64,000 bases of DNA from Flaccisagitta enflata (taxonomy: Eukaryota; Chaetognatha; Sagittoidea; Aphragmophora): the NCBI GenBank assembly GCA_965153355.1, contig OZ231127.1, positions 1,674,001 to 1,738,000 of the forward strand. The letters run 5' to 3'. Both the position numbers and the translations under genes were made by a program. Shown piece after piece: positions 19,590-32,365 of the stretch. The notes below the pieces were generated by a model. The model ran no database searches. It was not told the DNA's origin and saw only the letters and a program-made list of their open reading frames with translations. Position 1 is the first letter of the stretch; each line of letters begins with the position of its first letter.

Positions 19590-21378
19590 GAAGCCATTAT
19601 ATTGAGTTTCCACTGTACCATTATTGATTATTTCTATCACAATCTACTAATTTTAGAAAGTTGTATGTGGCCAACAGACTTAGTCAAATCAGAGATTGGG
19701 CCAATTCATCTTCAATAATACCAGCGTGGAACTACTACAGGGACATTCATCTCAACTGGCAAAAAATATTGAGCTTTAATGCTTGATTTTATCATTTGAC
19801 AGGTTTGAATTTTTTTGTGTAGAAATTTAAATGATCTGGGTTGAATAGGCCATCAAATCATATTGAAGAAAAACAAATATCTGCAGATTAAGCGTTTTAA
19901 TCCAAAGCAGTTATTCATTTAATTACTCTCCTTTAGTTTTAGCTACAGATGCCAGATTGTTTACAAATGAAGGATGATTTGATAATCCTCTTATCTTATA
20001 TTTGAGGAAAAACTGACACTTGTTGCTTAATTGGTTCAAAACAACTACAATTGTAACAAGAATTGCTATTGCAAACATATGGTTGAAGGAACTTAAACCA
20101 AGAATATGATTTACAGAAGAGCACCATTTCAGCACACTTGCTATCAAAGCATGCCCGTCTATGAAGTATACAACATGCTCTCCCATGAGAGATTTTATAG
20201 TTATTTCTATGTTGGCTATAAAGCAGCTTCACTACAAGGCATAGATTTTCCAAATCCCTTGAAATGCACTTTAGTGAAGCTTATTTATACATAAAATCGG
20301 TGTTGCAGTCAATATATTCAACACACACTTTTTGCCAGAAATCCTCACATTAAAGCAAGCGGCACCCCCTTTTTACTCACCCCACACGAGACAATTAAAC
20401 TTGGTACAGATGATCATTATCACAATGATATTACGGGAGTTCACTACATCTCTTCAGGGCAATTTTTGATGCTCTGAGCTGAGATGTGGCAGTGAGGTAG
20501 GGGGAGGCAAAATGCCTAAAAATCCTCATAAGTTTGGTGTGTGGGCGATTCATCAAAAACCAACTTGCTGAGAGAACTACAGTAAAATCCTACTCCAACA
20601 GAATTCAGAGGACCTATAGATTTCATCTGTTATAGATGGAACTTTATTAGAGCCAATATAATAAATAACAAGTAACATGGAGTTAAAACATCATCGCAGA
20701 TGGGTGGGCAGGGATGCAAACCTCATCCCACACCCTGTTCCACACTAGGGTGACTTTAATTGTGGTCAAACCCGAATCTTGTCTTCCTCAGGGGGGACCA
20801 TTTCCGGTGCTTGCGATGACTATTCGCCAACTTTCCTGTATATTTTCCATGGGATACAAGGGGAGTGGCAGTCATGAGTAAACTTCATTTGATCATCACC
20901 AGATTTTAGAGACATTATCTGTGATGGAAATGGACACATTTCTTCTGCAAGGAAGACGACATTCGAGTTTTACCGCATTTTCAGTCACCCTATTCCACAC
21001 ACACACACACCTGCTGTACCTCAAATGTGCATTTTCACACTTTTCTACTCAATTGTCATGGATGGTCCCATGGACCCAGGGACCTATTGACCCATGGATG
21101 GATTAAGCCTCTCATAGAGTCGTGAGTCCACGACCAAAGAAAAATATGGGCTGATGGACCATCAGTGATGGGACAAAAAATAAGCATCTGTCATAGGCCA
21201 AATTCTGTAAAAAGTATGTCCGTTGGAGCAGGGTTCAATTGATTACCCAAAAACAATAATCATCTTTGTCAAATTTTATGGTTCTACTATGATTTTAAGA
21301 TAGGTGTAGCTCAGAAAAAGGGTGCCGCATCTTTTATGATGAGGAAGCCTGTAAAGTACGGAATAAAGAAAGTATGTT
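19590..21378. other. Mostly single-copy-looking non-coding sequence
   Basis: It holds a Tigger-like MITE relic at 20140-20290 (CATGCTCTCCCATGAGAGATT, GCAGCTTCACTACAAGGCAT), a short CAGTAAAATCC...CTGTTATAGATGGAAC relic at 20580-20660, and a short ACACAC run at 20998-21011. No supported exon. Confidence 0.5.
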
Positions 21379-22596
21379 TCATGTTGGTTTGGTTCCTATT
21401 TTGAGACAGCAGAAGATGAAAAGCATGACAAGCGGTGGAAGTAAGTTCCACATATGTAGCCTCTGAATCACAGTCAAGTCCTCGTCATCGCCCTCCATCA
21501 ATAAGAAAAACTTTTCATACTCGAATTTTGCAATAGAACTAAATACTTCTTCCTTACATGATCGACTACAATCACGAGCCAATGTTCCAAATGTGTCCAA
21601 TTGAATCTTAAACACTCGAGTAGTAGAATTTTCTGGTTGCATCGAATTTTTCCGTAGAAATCCCTTTTCAGCAACAATTGAAATGATAATTGAAAAAAAA
21701 ACCGTCATCGTGAATATCGGGATTAAAGGGGAATATTTTTTCACGGTAAGTAGAACATGACGGGGTCGATTTGTCAAGGCGTGGTTATTCGATATAGTAT
21801 GAATATTTTTCCATAATTTAACCATTGCTATTGTAAAAAGAATAAGAATCCCTGGTACGATGCTGAATATACAAAGCTCACGCCGGTTTTGGGCCCAAAG
21901 ATGTCTCCCAATTAAGGAAGCTGTGGCGTTGGCTTCAAAACAATGAAGAGTATTTAAAAGTGACTCCCAAGTACATGAAATATTACTATTGTCCCTGCCC
22001 GCGATGTCGACGATATCCAAATTTTGTGTGTATTCATCGCTGCCTTTTTCTGAAAACGTCACTACGTTTAAAAGACTATTAAGGCGTTCATAAGCGCAAA
22101 GGTAGATGCAAACTGGAGCGATTGACATGAGGACTGAAGTTAGGAAACATAATCGGCGACGACTTTCTGATACTATTTTGGCAAAAGAATTCAGTACAAT
22201 GGTTAACAAACATCCAACAAAATAAGGGAAAAGATAGTATATAATTGGACAGAAATGCTGCGACTGCTTCCATGAATAAGATATGTACTCGGCATCGGCA
22301 CCGGTATCTTTTTCGGCATCCCAAGAGCCATCTTTCACGTATTGTATGTATTGGCTAGTTTGAATGATAAATGGCAAAAAAGATGGAAACGTTAGTATCA
22401 GGAATATAAAAAAGTGAAATTTGCGTTGACCACGAATTCTTTCATCGGTGGCAATATAAACAAGACCAAAAATCACAGCGATGTTGACATCAATTATCCC
22501 AAGCACTTCATGAAAGATGTCATTTTCAGATAATCCCAGCAGCTTGTAGTTTCCAACTCTAAACGATATATTCTTGCCCGAGTTTGTTTGCGGCAT
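21379..22596 (-). CDS. Seven-helix membrane protein ORF (unknown; adjacent to XKR gene)
   Basis: A 405-residue open frame starting at an ATG, with an in-frame TAG five codons upstream. It shows about seven hydrophobic segments: roughly residues 34-52, 62-82, 113-136, 146-167, a pair near 240-265 and 290-315, and a C-terminal LLPPLVMLFIFCCLKIG. A Cys-containing loop with N-glycosylation-type sites (NSNISC, NATAS) lies between helices 4 and 5. I do not recognise the family. The sequence before the ATG (TTTTTTCTTAG at about 22612) is a good splice acceptor, so it may be a 3' exon of the gene whose stop is at 22756. A convincing phase-0 donor was not found; candidates are CAG|GTCCCT and GGA|GTAGTA. 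It may equally be a separate gene. Confidence 0.6.
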   Translation of the reverse strand: MPQTNSGKNISFRVGNYKLLGLSENDIFHEVLGIIDVNIAVIFGLVYIATDERIRGQRKFHFFIFLILTFPSFLPFIIQTSQYIQYVKDGSWDAEKDTGADAEYISYSWKQSQHFCPIIYYLFPYFVGCLLTIVLNSFAKIVSESRRRLCFLTSVLMSIAPVCIYLCAYERLNSLLNVVTFSEKGSDEYTQNLDIVDIAGRDNSNISCTWESLLNTLHCFEANATASLIGRHLWAQNRRELCIFSIVPGILILFTIAMVKLWKNIHTISNNHALTNRPRHVLLTVKKYSPLIPIFTMTVFFSIIISIVAEKGFLRKNSMQPENSTTRVFKIQLDTFGTLARDCSRSCKEEVFSSIAKFEYEKFFLLMEGDDEDLTVIQRLHMWNLLPPLVMLFIFCCLKIGTKPT

Positions 22597-22755
22597 GAAA
22601 TTTGAGTCACACTAAGAAAAAATGCAAATGAATTCCAATGTGAAGCCTGGTCGGGGCCAAAGTCCAACATACAGGTGGTACAACATAAGCATCTAGTAAC
22701 AAATCTGACAATTCTGACATGCTTAATTCTTATGACCCTCCAGCTATTGTCAGTT

Positions 22756-25700
22756 TTACATGTAATGTACTACTCCTTCTATTATTTTCTCTTTCTTAGA
22801 TTCTATGTAGATACAGGAACCTGGAAAATATTTCAGTCTCAATTTGCGAAAATATTTGACAATTTCCCAAGCCAAAGGGACCTGCTCAACTGATGTTCGA
22901 TAAGATTTGAGCAAGGCAACTGGGTACCACTTCTTTGTTATTGTCATTTCCCGGAATTGGGGACAGTCTATCTCGACAGATCTCATAACGCTGCTGGGGC
23001 GACTTACCTCTTTAAAGTTCCATTGATATACTTGCTCAATGATTTGGTTCCATTTATTCTTGTCAACCCAGCCTTCAAAACATAGTAGATAGAATGATGA
23101 ATTGAGCGTGACAACTTTGTCGAACATTGGTTTCTTGTATTCTCCGGGAGTGGGAGGCATTACCCACACTCCATTGGACATTTGCCAGCCTGGATAAACG
23201 TTTTGCGAAATATTGACAAACTCTATGTGTACACTTCCCTCTAGTCTGATGGTTGGAGTAAAATCATTATAGAATAGAACTGGAAAATTGTCGCTGATGG
23301 GTTGAAAAGCGTAGAAGCTGCTTCTCTCTATCTCTAATAGAATTTCAAGAGCTTGTTTAAAGTTCAAAATGATGTAGAAAGAGAAAGTAGCGAAGCAAAG
23401 TGATATTGTGCGCCAGATAGCTCCGGACTTTAACTGAAGAGGTTGAATTTTAGCCTCGTTGCTTTTGATATGAATTTTCTTCTTTTTGTCGTTTGATTTG
23501 TCTTCCTTCTCGGTAAAATTTGTGCTTCTTCCTCGCCTCGTGGTCATACTTGTACATTCATCGTTGGTGATGTTTGTCTCCTGGAACAATTCTCCCTCCT
23601 CAACTGGAGTATTCCTGGCAGATCTGATTCGACACTTCACTTTTTTCTCTTTATTTCTTCTAATACTGTCAACCCTTTCATCAATACTTCTATTCATCTC
23701 AAAAGCACTTTTCACTCTGTGAAACATTTTTCTCAGCATATCCGGTGTAGCAACGCGGAATAAAACGAGCGGGATGAAGATCAAAAATAAAATTGATTTT
23801 GTAAGAGCTCGTGCAAAAATCGAGTAGATTGTTATAGAAAGGCCAATGACGATATTCAGCAAGCCAATAATCTGAACAAATCGTGATCCATGCTGCTTGA
23901 ATGTTGAGGAGGAAATCGTAGGACCTTCCTTTTCAGCGACTATGATATCATCAACTCCTAAACAATTGTTACCTTCGCAGCCGTCCTCAGATATTTCAGC
24001 GTTATCCAAAATCAATGTGGGAATCTTCATGGTTGTTCGATTTTTTCTGTTATCAGTTCTTAAAATTTCATACGTTCCTTGCAAGTGATCAGTTTCATTT
24101 ACATTCTTGTCAGTTTCATTTACATTTTCATCTTCCTCTACCCTGTCAAGATTAAGTTCTTCTGTCTCCTCTTCAGAATTTTTGTGATTGGTGTTATCGA
24201 ACTCGATCTTATCATTTTCCCACTTTTGATCATTTTCCCTCAGATCCACATGATCATTGTTATCGTGGTGTTTTTCAACTGTGAAAATTCCGTCAACTCC
24301 AAAACGTACAGTAACCCATGCAATCGAAAAGGAGGATAAGGTTATTGAAACCAACTTCATGGGATTGTCGATCCGCCATGAACAGGTCACTTCCTGTTGC
24401 TCCTGTTGCCAATTGTACTTACTGATACAAGTGCAGGAGGTATCGAAATTTGGCACAGCCGAGTATAAGTTAGAGGAAGAAGGCGAATGCAATGAAAAAG
24501 TATCTTCTGTTTTGACCAAAGAAAATAATCGATAGTGCTTGCGAAGTGAGTGGGGATTGACAACCTCATCTGCAGAAAAAAAATGCGCTGAAGATAGTGA
24601 ACAAACTGATAACTTCTTCGTCAAAACATTGATTGAACAGGGGGATTCAGAGACATAGTTTTAAAGGAGAAATAGAAGGATTAAGGTTCACTTTGGAAAC
24701 CCAGCTCAGGTATTCCATCGACATAAGTCTCTGATATAATAATAAAGTATGTACTACCTAGGAAAAAAGTTTATAGCATTACTCATGCAAGCTTATCTGC
24801 TACAAACATTCATGAAATTGTAAAAAATTGGTGAGACTCTGAAACTACTTCGAATTATCTGTCAGATGCCACCAGTCCCAGTCTTCTAGGTCAAATTGTT
24901 AAGAAATGAGAGCTAAAACAAAACTACTGCTACTTTTCACAAAATGATAGAATATTTGAATAGTTTTATTTCTCAATTATGGGAGCATAGTAGAGGCTTT
25001 TTTCTGTGCTGGTATGGATTTTTCTCTGTTTTCTCTGTTTTTCTCTCAGTTGATTTGATGTTAAAATTTTTAAGAATCATACCACCTTTGAGAAAATTGC
25101 CCAATTTATCAATAAAAGTAGGGTAACTGAGTACAAAGAATTACTTTTTATATTCGACATCTAGATACAGTACCCTCCGGGCAAACCCGGCTAAAACTGG
25201 AGGATTAATTTTTGTTACTTTAATTTCATTTCTCAAACTTCATTTTTTGTATCTAACTTAATTAAAAGATACTTAATTCCTTGAACATATTTGGCTGTCA
25301 TAAAAAATAACTCGTGAAATCAAAGTGCATGAAGACATCAATATGGAGTGTTCTAACCCAGACCATTAGATTCAGCAGAAAATTTTACCTATCCTAGACT
25401 ACAAGAACAGCTCAGTCAGACAATGATTTCAGGTTTTATGGCCATTTAAAGTTTTTAAGGACAATTGTCCTAAATTGTTTTGAGACAATTGTCCTTAAAA
25501 ACTTAAAATAGCTGTAAAACCTGAAATAATTGTCTGGCTGAGCTGTTCTTGTAGTCTAGGATAGGTAAAATTTTCTGCTGAATCTAATGGTCTGGGTTAG
25601 AACACTCCATATTTATGTCTTCATGCACTTTGATTTCACAAGTTATTTTTTTTGACAGCCAAATATATTCAAGGAATTAAGTATCTTTTAATTAAGTTAA

Positions 25701-28352
25701 ATACAAAAAATGAAATTTGGGAAATGAAATTAAAGTAACAAAAATTAATCCTCCAGTTTTAGCCGGGTTTGCTCGGAAGGTACTGTAGTAGCAGTTTTGT
25801 TTTGGCTCGCGTCTCTAAATGCTTTGACAGAAAGGAACGCAGTTTGTAGCATTTGAAAGAATTTTTCAAGAAGTTTAAGAGTCTCACCAACTTTTTGTAC
25901 CTTCTTGATAAGATATGGGTGATATGCTTACTTGTTCACAAAATGCTATAAACTTTTTTCCTAGGTAGTAACATGCAGTAGGGAGGCTACCTTGAGGGTC
26001 AATGTGGACAAAATTTAGAACGCCTCAGCTAACTAACCATACACTCTAAGTTGTATTTAGAAAGGAATTGAGGCAAGTGGAGATTTGTATCTGGAAAGAA
26101 AACCCACACGGCAACACTATAGAGTTTCAATGGGCGTAAAATTGCTTTCAAATACTTTACCATTGTGTTGCCTTGCGGGTTTCTTGATCAAATACCGACC
26201 TTTGCGTGTCTGATTTACTGCCCAAATGCCGCATAGCATGTATGGTTAGATGGCAGAGGAATTTTAAATTTTGAGCCAAATTCACCCTTCAGGTAACCGC
26301 CCTAACATACAGTATGGCATAGTTACAGAATGCCCAAAAAAGAACAATCATCAGACTGGGTCGTAGGACCCTTATAAAGGCAGATCGGCTACCAACAGCA
26401 GGGACTGGCTTCATTCATCAAGTTTCATGACCATATGATCGATTTTACTCATGGCCGCCACCCCCCTAGAATCCCAGCATGAGGGTTGTTGTGGTAAAAA
26501 TTCCAACTTTGGGTCACTTTGGCCTCAAAATTAGGCCCCTTCAAATTTAAATTTTGACCTAAAATCTATGAGATTATAAAACTAGAGCTCAAGAGCTAAC
26601 TAGTGATGCAATCCGCATGTTTTTATCTTAATTTGCTGATATTTGAGAGCATTTCAATGATGAAAGGGTATGAGGGTCAAATTGCAGCTTATTTTCAGTG
26701 GCAATTTTGACATTTTTCACAGATTTGAACATATTTTGGCTTTGGATAGACCAATCTGCATGAAATTGGTGATCAAATTGAAGAGTTTTTGCTGTTCTAG
26801 CTGATGGTGAAAAATTTTTGGTCGATTTTGCCCTCAATTTTTTTTATCTATTGTAGAAGCAGGTGTAAAAAAGTCGATTTTCTTGAAAATTGAGCAATTT
26901 TGGACAAAAAATTAGACAACTTCCATTTTTAAGAAAGACTTTAAATCTATGAGCATAATAAAAAGCTGCTCAAGAGCTAACTAGTGAGGCAATCGGCATG
27001 TCAATATGTTTTTGCATTTAGATTTTACAGAACTTCAAAGATCAAAGGGTATGTCAAAATGACCATTTATGGTCACTTTGGCCGTTTTGGCCTCAATTTG
27101 GGTTCACTTTGCCGCAGAAATCGATGGAAAAATCCGTGAGATTATAAAACTAGAGCTCAAGAGCTAACCAGTGGTGCAATCTGCATGTTGCTGTCATTTT
27201 ATGTTTAAGTTTGAGAGCATTTCAAAGATGGAAGGGTATGAGGGTTATTTTACCCGATAAACTTGGGGGTCAAATTTGACAATTTTTACCTTTTTGCAAT
27301 ATATCTCGGCTTTGGATGGACAAATATGGATAAAATTGGTGACCAAATTGAAGATTTTTTGATCTTCTAACTGATTCTGGTAAAATTTTTGATCGATATG
27401 ACCCTCAAAATGTTTTGGAGACTGTAGAAGCAGGTGTTAAAAAGAGTATTTTTTTGCCCATTTGGTTACTTATGTCACAAAACTTTGGTGCTTCCAAGCT
27501 AGAAAAAAACAAACAATTTATGAGCAAATCAAACTACAGCTCAAGAGCTAACCACTGGTGCAATCGGCATCTCAATATGTTGAAGCATATAGATTTATTA
27601 GAGCTTCAAAGAACAGTAAGTATGAACAAGTTTAACTTATTTTTGTCATTTTGGGCTCATCTGTCCGTCCACGTATTTATAGTCATTTTTTAAATAGGAA
27701 ATGACTTTTTTATTTGATCCTAAAATTTGAAAAAAATCGCACTAATTTCTTTCTTTTTTTTTTTTTTTTTTTGCAACTTTGAGATCCTCTATACACTTTT
27801 GGGCGACATATTGATCCAAACTTTTCCTACAATCATCTAGAGTATCAAAAACTCTTCAATTTGGTCACCAATTTTGTGACAATTGGTCAATCCAAAGCAA
27901 ATTTACAATGAGTAATGTGTGAACTGACAAAATTACTGTGGCAAAATGTACCTCAAAATACATCATCTTCCCTTACCCTTAAAATGCTCTCTTTTGGTCA
28001 TGGATTTTAGGTCAATTATTGATTTGGAAGTAGCCGAATTTGTTGTCCAAAATTGCCCAATTTACAAAAAAAAAAAAAACACTTTTTGCATCTGCTTCCA
28101 TGGTCATTAAAAAAAATTGGGGGGCATATCGATCAAAAAATCTTTTACCATCTGCTAGAGCAGCAAAAACTCATCAGTTTGGTCACCAATTTAATGCAGA
28201 TTGGGGGCAACTACGTAGTTACGACAGTGCCTGTCAGAAATCTTTGTGTTTGTTCTAAATGCATGTTGTTGCGACGTCGTAACTACGTGCACTACCCCTC
28301 AATGTCTCTGTCTAAACTGTGTGAACTCATTCACTTTTATACTTTGCTTAAA

Positions 28353-28406
<54 letters not shown>

Positions 28407-31400
28407 TCTCTCTGGCTCTCTATCTGTCTGTCTGTCTGTCTGTCTGTCCCTCTGTCTACCCCGTCTGTCTGTCTGTATGTCTCTCTGTCTCTCTGTGACC
28501 ATCTCCATGCCTGCCCATTCATTCCCCCCCCCCAATTACCCAACGTCAGTAAGACGTAGATATGTATGAGCATTGAGCAAATTGTTAAAGTTTTTTTCTG
28601 ATTCTCATTGTCAATCATTCTTATGTTGTAGCTAAAATTAAATGTAGTTTCACAGTTTGATTTCTCCAATCAAGGAAATAAGCATTTGGATTTTAAAGAT
28701 TTTGATATTGATTTGTTGTTTACTGATTTAGACTGAACCCAGTGATATTTCAATGCTTTAGAAGTGATAGAGAAAGATAGACATAGAGATAAATAGATAC
28801 AGAAGACTTGGAAATACGGTGGAGCTCATAACCTGAACATCAGTACAGTGAGGGGAATGATATTTAGCCGGGTTAATGATAGGGCTTACCTTACAAAAAA
28901 AAATTTTAGTATAAAATGTTAAGATCAATCACTTTTAAGGCAGAATTTCAGCTTCATCTATTTGTTTTAATTGCAAAACCTGGAACCTTTAAAGAAATAA
29001 ACTGATCAACATGGATTTGAAGTAAAATGAGTTAACCACTAGACCAATTCTGGCAGCTGTTTTAGTCGAGCAAATTTGATTTAGTATATTCAAAAGAATT
29101 TTCTATCCACCGAGCTGCTATACCCCATCATCAACCCTACAGGACATAAGCATTATACATACACAGTTTTATTTCATTAGCACAAATGATATTTTGGATA
29201 TGAGGGCCCCCGTATGTCCAAGTCTAGACAACATCTACTGTAGATAGATGTAGAAATAGTCTGAGAAACAGAGCGAGACAGTATAGAGCACTGCGAGTGG
29301 TTGAAACTTCATTTAAATGATCAAATTGAGTATCTTGTAGTATTCACTCATTTAATTTTCATTCACATAGTGACGACAGTCAAATGAGAAGCTGTTGTTC
29401 AATTTTTCATGTAGTTGCGACGTCGCAACTTCGTTCATTTTTTATGAGCACAGTTTCGTCTGTCGCAACTACATTAATACTTCGCAGAGTGGTTCATCTA
29501 AAGCCGAGAAATATTGAAATTAGTGAAAAGTGTCATAATCGCCATTGAAATTTAAGCTGTGATTTGACCTTCCTACCCTTTCATCTTTGAAATGCTCTAA
29601 AATCTTAACAAATTAAGATAAAAATATGCGGATTGCACCACTGGTTAGCTCTTGAGCTCTAGTTATATAATCTCACAGATTTTTTTATCGATTTCTACAG
29701 CAAAGTGACCCCATATTGAGGCCAAAACAGACTAAGTGACCATAAATGGTCATTTTGACATACCCTTTGATTTTTAAAGTTCTGTAAAATCTAAATGCAA
29801 AAACATATTGACATGCCGATTGCACCACTAGTTAGCTCTTGAGCAGCTCTTTATTTTGCTCATGGATTTTAAGTATTTTTTAAAAATGGAAGTGGTCTAA
29901 TTTTTTGTCCAAAATTGCTCAATTTTCAAGAAAATCGACTTTTTTACACCTGCTTCTACAGTCAATAAAAAAAATTCAGGGCAAAATCAATCAAAAATTT
30001 TTTTTACCATCAGCTAGAACAGCAAAAACTCTTCAATTTGATCACCAATTTCATGCAGATTGGTCCATCCAAAGCCAAAATATGTTCAAATCTGTGAGAA
30101 ATATCAAAATCGCCACTGAAAATAGGATGCAATTTGACCCTCCTACCCTTTCATTTTGGAAATGCTCTCAAATCTCAACAAAGTTAAGATAAAAACATGC
30201 AGATTGCACCACTAGTTAGCTCTTAAGCTCTAGTTTTCTAATCTCATGGATTCTAGTTCAAAATTTAAATTTGAAGGGTCCTAATTTTAAGGCCAATGTG
30301 ACCTAAAGTTGGAATTTTTACCACAACAACCCTCATTCTGGGATTTTAGAGGGGGGGGTGGCAGCCATGAGTAAAATCGATCATATGGTCATGAAACTTG
30401 GCAAATCTCGTTGTCATGATGAGTGAAGCCAGTCCCTGCTGTTGGTAGCTGATCTGCCTTCATAAGGGTCCTACGGCCCAGTCTGACAATCATGGCAACA
30501 GCAATGTTTGTCCTTTTTTAGGTGGGACAAAGCACCTCTATAACTGGCTCTGTCCGTTGGTCGGTTGGTTGGTTGGTTGGTCTGTCTGTCTGTCTGTAAC
30601 CAATTCGTTTGACGATCCACACGTCGCACCTTATTGGCCTACTTGGCCTCGTATTTTTGGTTGCGGACACGTAATTCTTTAAAGGAATTTGTTAGTCCGT
30701 CGGTCAGTTCTGTTTGCGGTTTTGTAACGTAAAAATATGCTTTTTTGTGACAGTGTTTTTTGTTTGGCCAATGCTTAGGACTGTTTTCCTCATGGCAATA
30801 GCCGCCATTCCTAGTAGAATGGACTTAAAAAGGCATTTTTTTGTTTTTTGTTTGTTTGTTTGTTTCTCAGTGAAAAAAAAAATCATTGGCTGGCTATCTG
30901 ATGTAGTGTGGACATGGCCAGATTTATGACAAATAAGTAGTTGCTTACAGGTGGGCAGGGGTATTATTCCAAGTGGGCAAGGGAAGTTATGCGGATGAGC
31001 TAGAGTTGAAATGTGGGTGGGCTGGGCCAGTAATGCTCAGCAATTTATGTTGCGCTATTCTTTAAGAATACCACCGGGTGGTTTTGAGGAACACTACTGA
31101 TTTTTTTACTTAGTTACACTCAGGATTGACCTCCTGAACTAGAATCCAGCTTCGAAGAAATCTTTCTTTTGGCGCCTTTTTTGGCAGCGGCCCCAAAGGG
31201 GGTGATGTCCTGTAGAACACAGGGGGACTTTTGTTTGTTCATTTGTTCGTCCCCCCAGCCTGGAGACTCAGATCCCAGCCTGGAGGCTCAAATCCCAGCC
31301 TGGAGGCTCAAATTCTAGCCTGCAGGCTCAAATCCTAGCCTGGAGGCTCAAATCCCAGATTGGAGGCTCAGATCCCATTCTTGAAGCTCAAATCCTATCC

Positions 31401-32365
31401 TCAAGGCTCAAATCCCAGCCTCAAAGCTCAAATCCTAGCCTCAAGGCTCAAATCCCAGCCTCAAGGCTCAAATCCCAGCCTCAAGGCTCAAATCCCAGCC
31501 TCAAGGCTCAAATCCCAGCTTCAAAGCTTAAAATCCAGCCTCAAGGCCAAATCCCAGCCTCTAGGAACAAATGATCGAACAAACAAAAGTCCCCCTGTGT
31601 TCTACAGGACATTGTCCCCTTCGGGGCCGCTGCCCTGCATACCATCACTTTCAATCACCAACATACAAGGCTATTTGCACCATATGCTATCTAATAGGAT
31701 TTTCTAACGGCCCAGAAAATTCTGATCAATGATAGAGTAGAATCTTCATTTGAAGGATATTTGACAATGAAAAGCTTACCTGTGAAGCACTGCTCTTCAG
31801 CCCCACTGGTCAGCGTGATGAAAAGAGCCACCGTTTGCAGAATAAATTGCGGAAACGACTCAATGAAAGCCTGAATGATTTGCATCGACTCCAAATGTCG
31901 TTCTTTCCAATTCAAAATCGAAGAATCATCATCATTATCATCATTTCCATTGTCCCTCTTCTTTCCTAAATGACGGCAATTTTTCGCGGATTCGCGATGA
32001 GAAAAGAAAAAATCCCCGAAATAATCCAAATGCAGCACCAGGCCGCCCAAGCCCAGAAAATGCAACAAACATGTGCAGAAACGACGTGTCTTTGACTTCC
32101 ATAAACGAGGGTACGCGTCTGGTTGACGGATCAAGATCGACAGACCATAAAATGACGAGACGAAGTTATGTACGAGGAGAGCGGCGAGGATAAGTTTGCC
32201 AAGAAGTGTGACAATTTCAACCGAAGAAGTCAGATACGTTTTGGTGTAAAAAACATCTGTGCCAAAGTCGAAAATACTCAAAGGTAGTGTCAACATCAAA
32301 ATTTTCAAAGCGGGGAGAAACTCTGTGATAAATTGCACGAATCTTCGTCTCGTGTTTGAAGACAT
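22756..32365 (-). CDS. XK-related (XKR) family membrane protein, two coding exons
   Basis: XKR proteins are multi-pass membrane proteins; some members act in lipid scrambling at the plasma membrane. Exon 1 is 32365-31780 and exon 2 is 24569-22756. The donor ACAG|GTAAGC and acceptor TTTTTTTTCTGCAG|AT are both phase 1 and give a 799-residue frame. Exon 1 has family hallmarks: SIFDFGTDVFYT (residues 30-41), helices near 48-78 and 97-117, and IESFPQFILQ (168-177). Exon 2 adds ITLSSFSIAWVTVRF (about 270-284), two helices near 426-470 and one near 581-599, about eight in all. Unusual features are an Asp/Glu/Asn-rich insert (about 293-410), a Lys/Arg-rich segment (about 490-575) and a ~200-residue tail that I do not recognise. 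The 5' UTR and any further exon are undetermined. The 7.2-kb intron carries two giant foldbacks. Confidence 0.8.
24754..25968. mobile_element. 1.2-kb TA-flanked foldback element in the XKR intron
   Basis: Ends CTACCTAGGAAAAAAGTTTA and its complement, with TA at 24752-24753 and 25969-25970. Long inner arms match (CTCCGGGCAAACCCGGCTAA / TTAGCCGGGTTTGCTCGGAA; CATCAATATGGAGTGTTCTA / TAGAACACTCCATATTTATG). The centre is at about 25475, near GGACAATTGTCC. No ORF. The whole element could form a hairpin of about 600 bp. Confidence 0.88.
26335..30522. mobile_element. 4.2-kb foldback element in the XKR intron
   Basis: The left arm (26335-~27500) and right arm (~29500-30522) are inverted copies. Matching pairs include GGGTCGTAGGACCCTTATAA / TTCATAAGGGTCCTACGGCCC, GACCATATGATCGATTTTAC / GTAAAATCGATCATATGGTC, and TTCAAATTTAAATTTTGA / TCAAAATTTAAATTTGAAG. 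A ~400-bp unit (GAGCTCAAGAGCTAAC, GCAATCCGCATG, ATGAAATTGGTGATCAAATTGAAGAG) repeats within each arm and again at 28040-28210. The middle holds (CT)n and two GTTGCGACGTCGCAAC-type palindromes (28210-28290, 29407-29475). No transposase ORF. Confidence 0.8.
28353..28500. repeat. (CT)n followed by (TGTC)n
   Basis: Compound microsatellite inside the central part of the 4.2-kb foldback. Confidence 0.9.
31188..31634. mobile_element. Family A minisatellite cassette beside XKR exon 1
   Basis: GGCAGCGGCCCCAAAGGGGG, GATGTCCTGTAGAACACAGG, GGGACTTTTGTTTG on the left and the mirror image (AAAGTCCCCCTGTGTTCTAC, CCCCTTCGGGGCCGCTGCCC) on the right. They enclose about 15 units of the CTCAAATCCCAGCCTCAAGG type. 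It ends about 145 bases from the exon 1 donor of the XKR gene. Confidence 0.8.
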
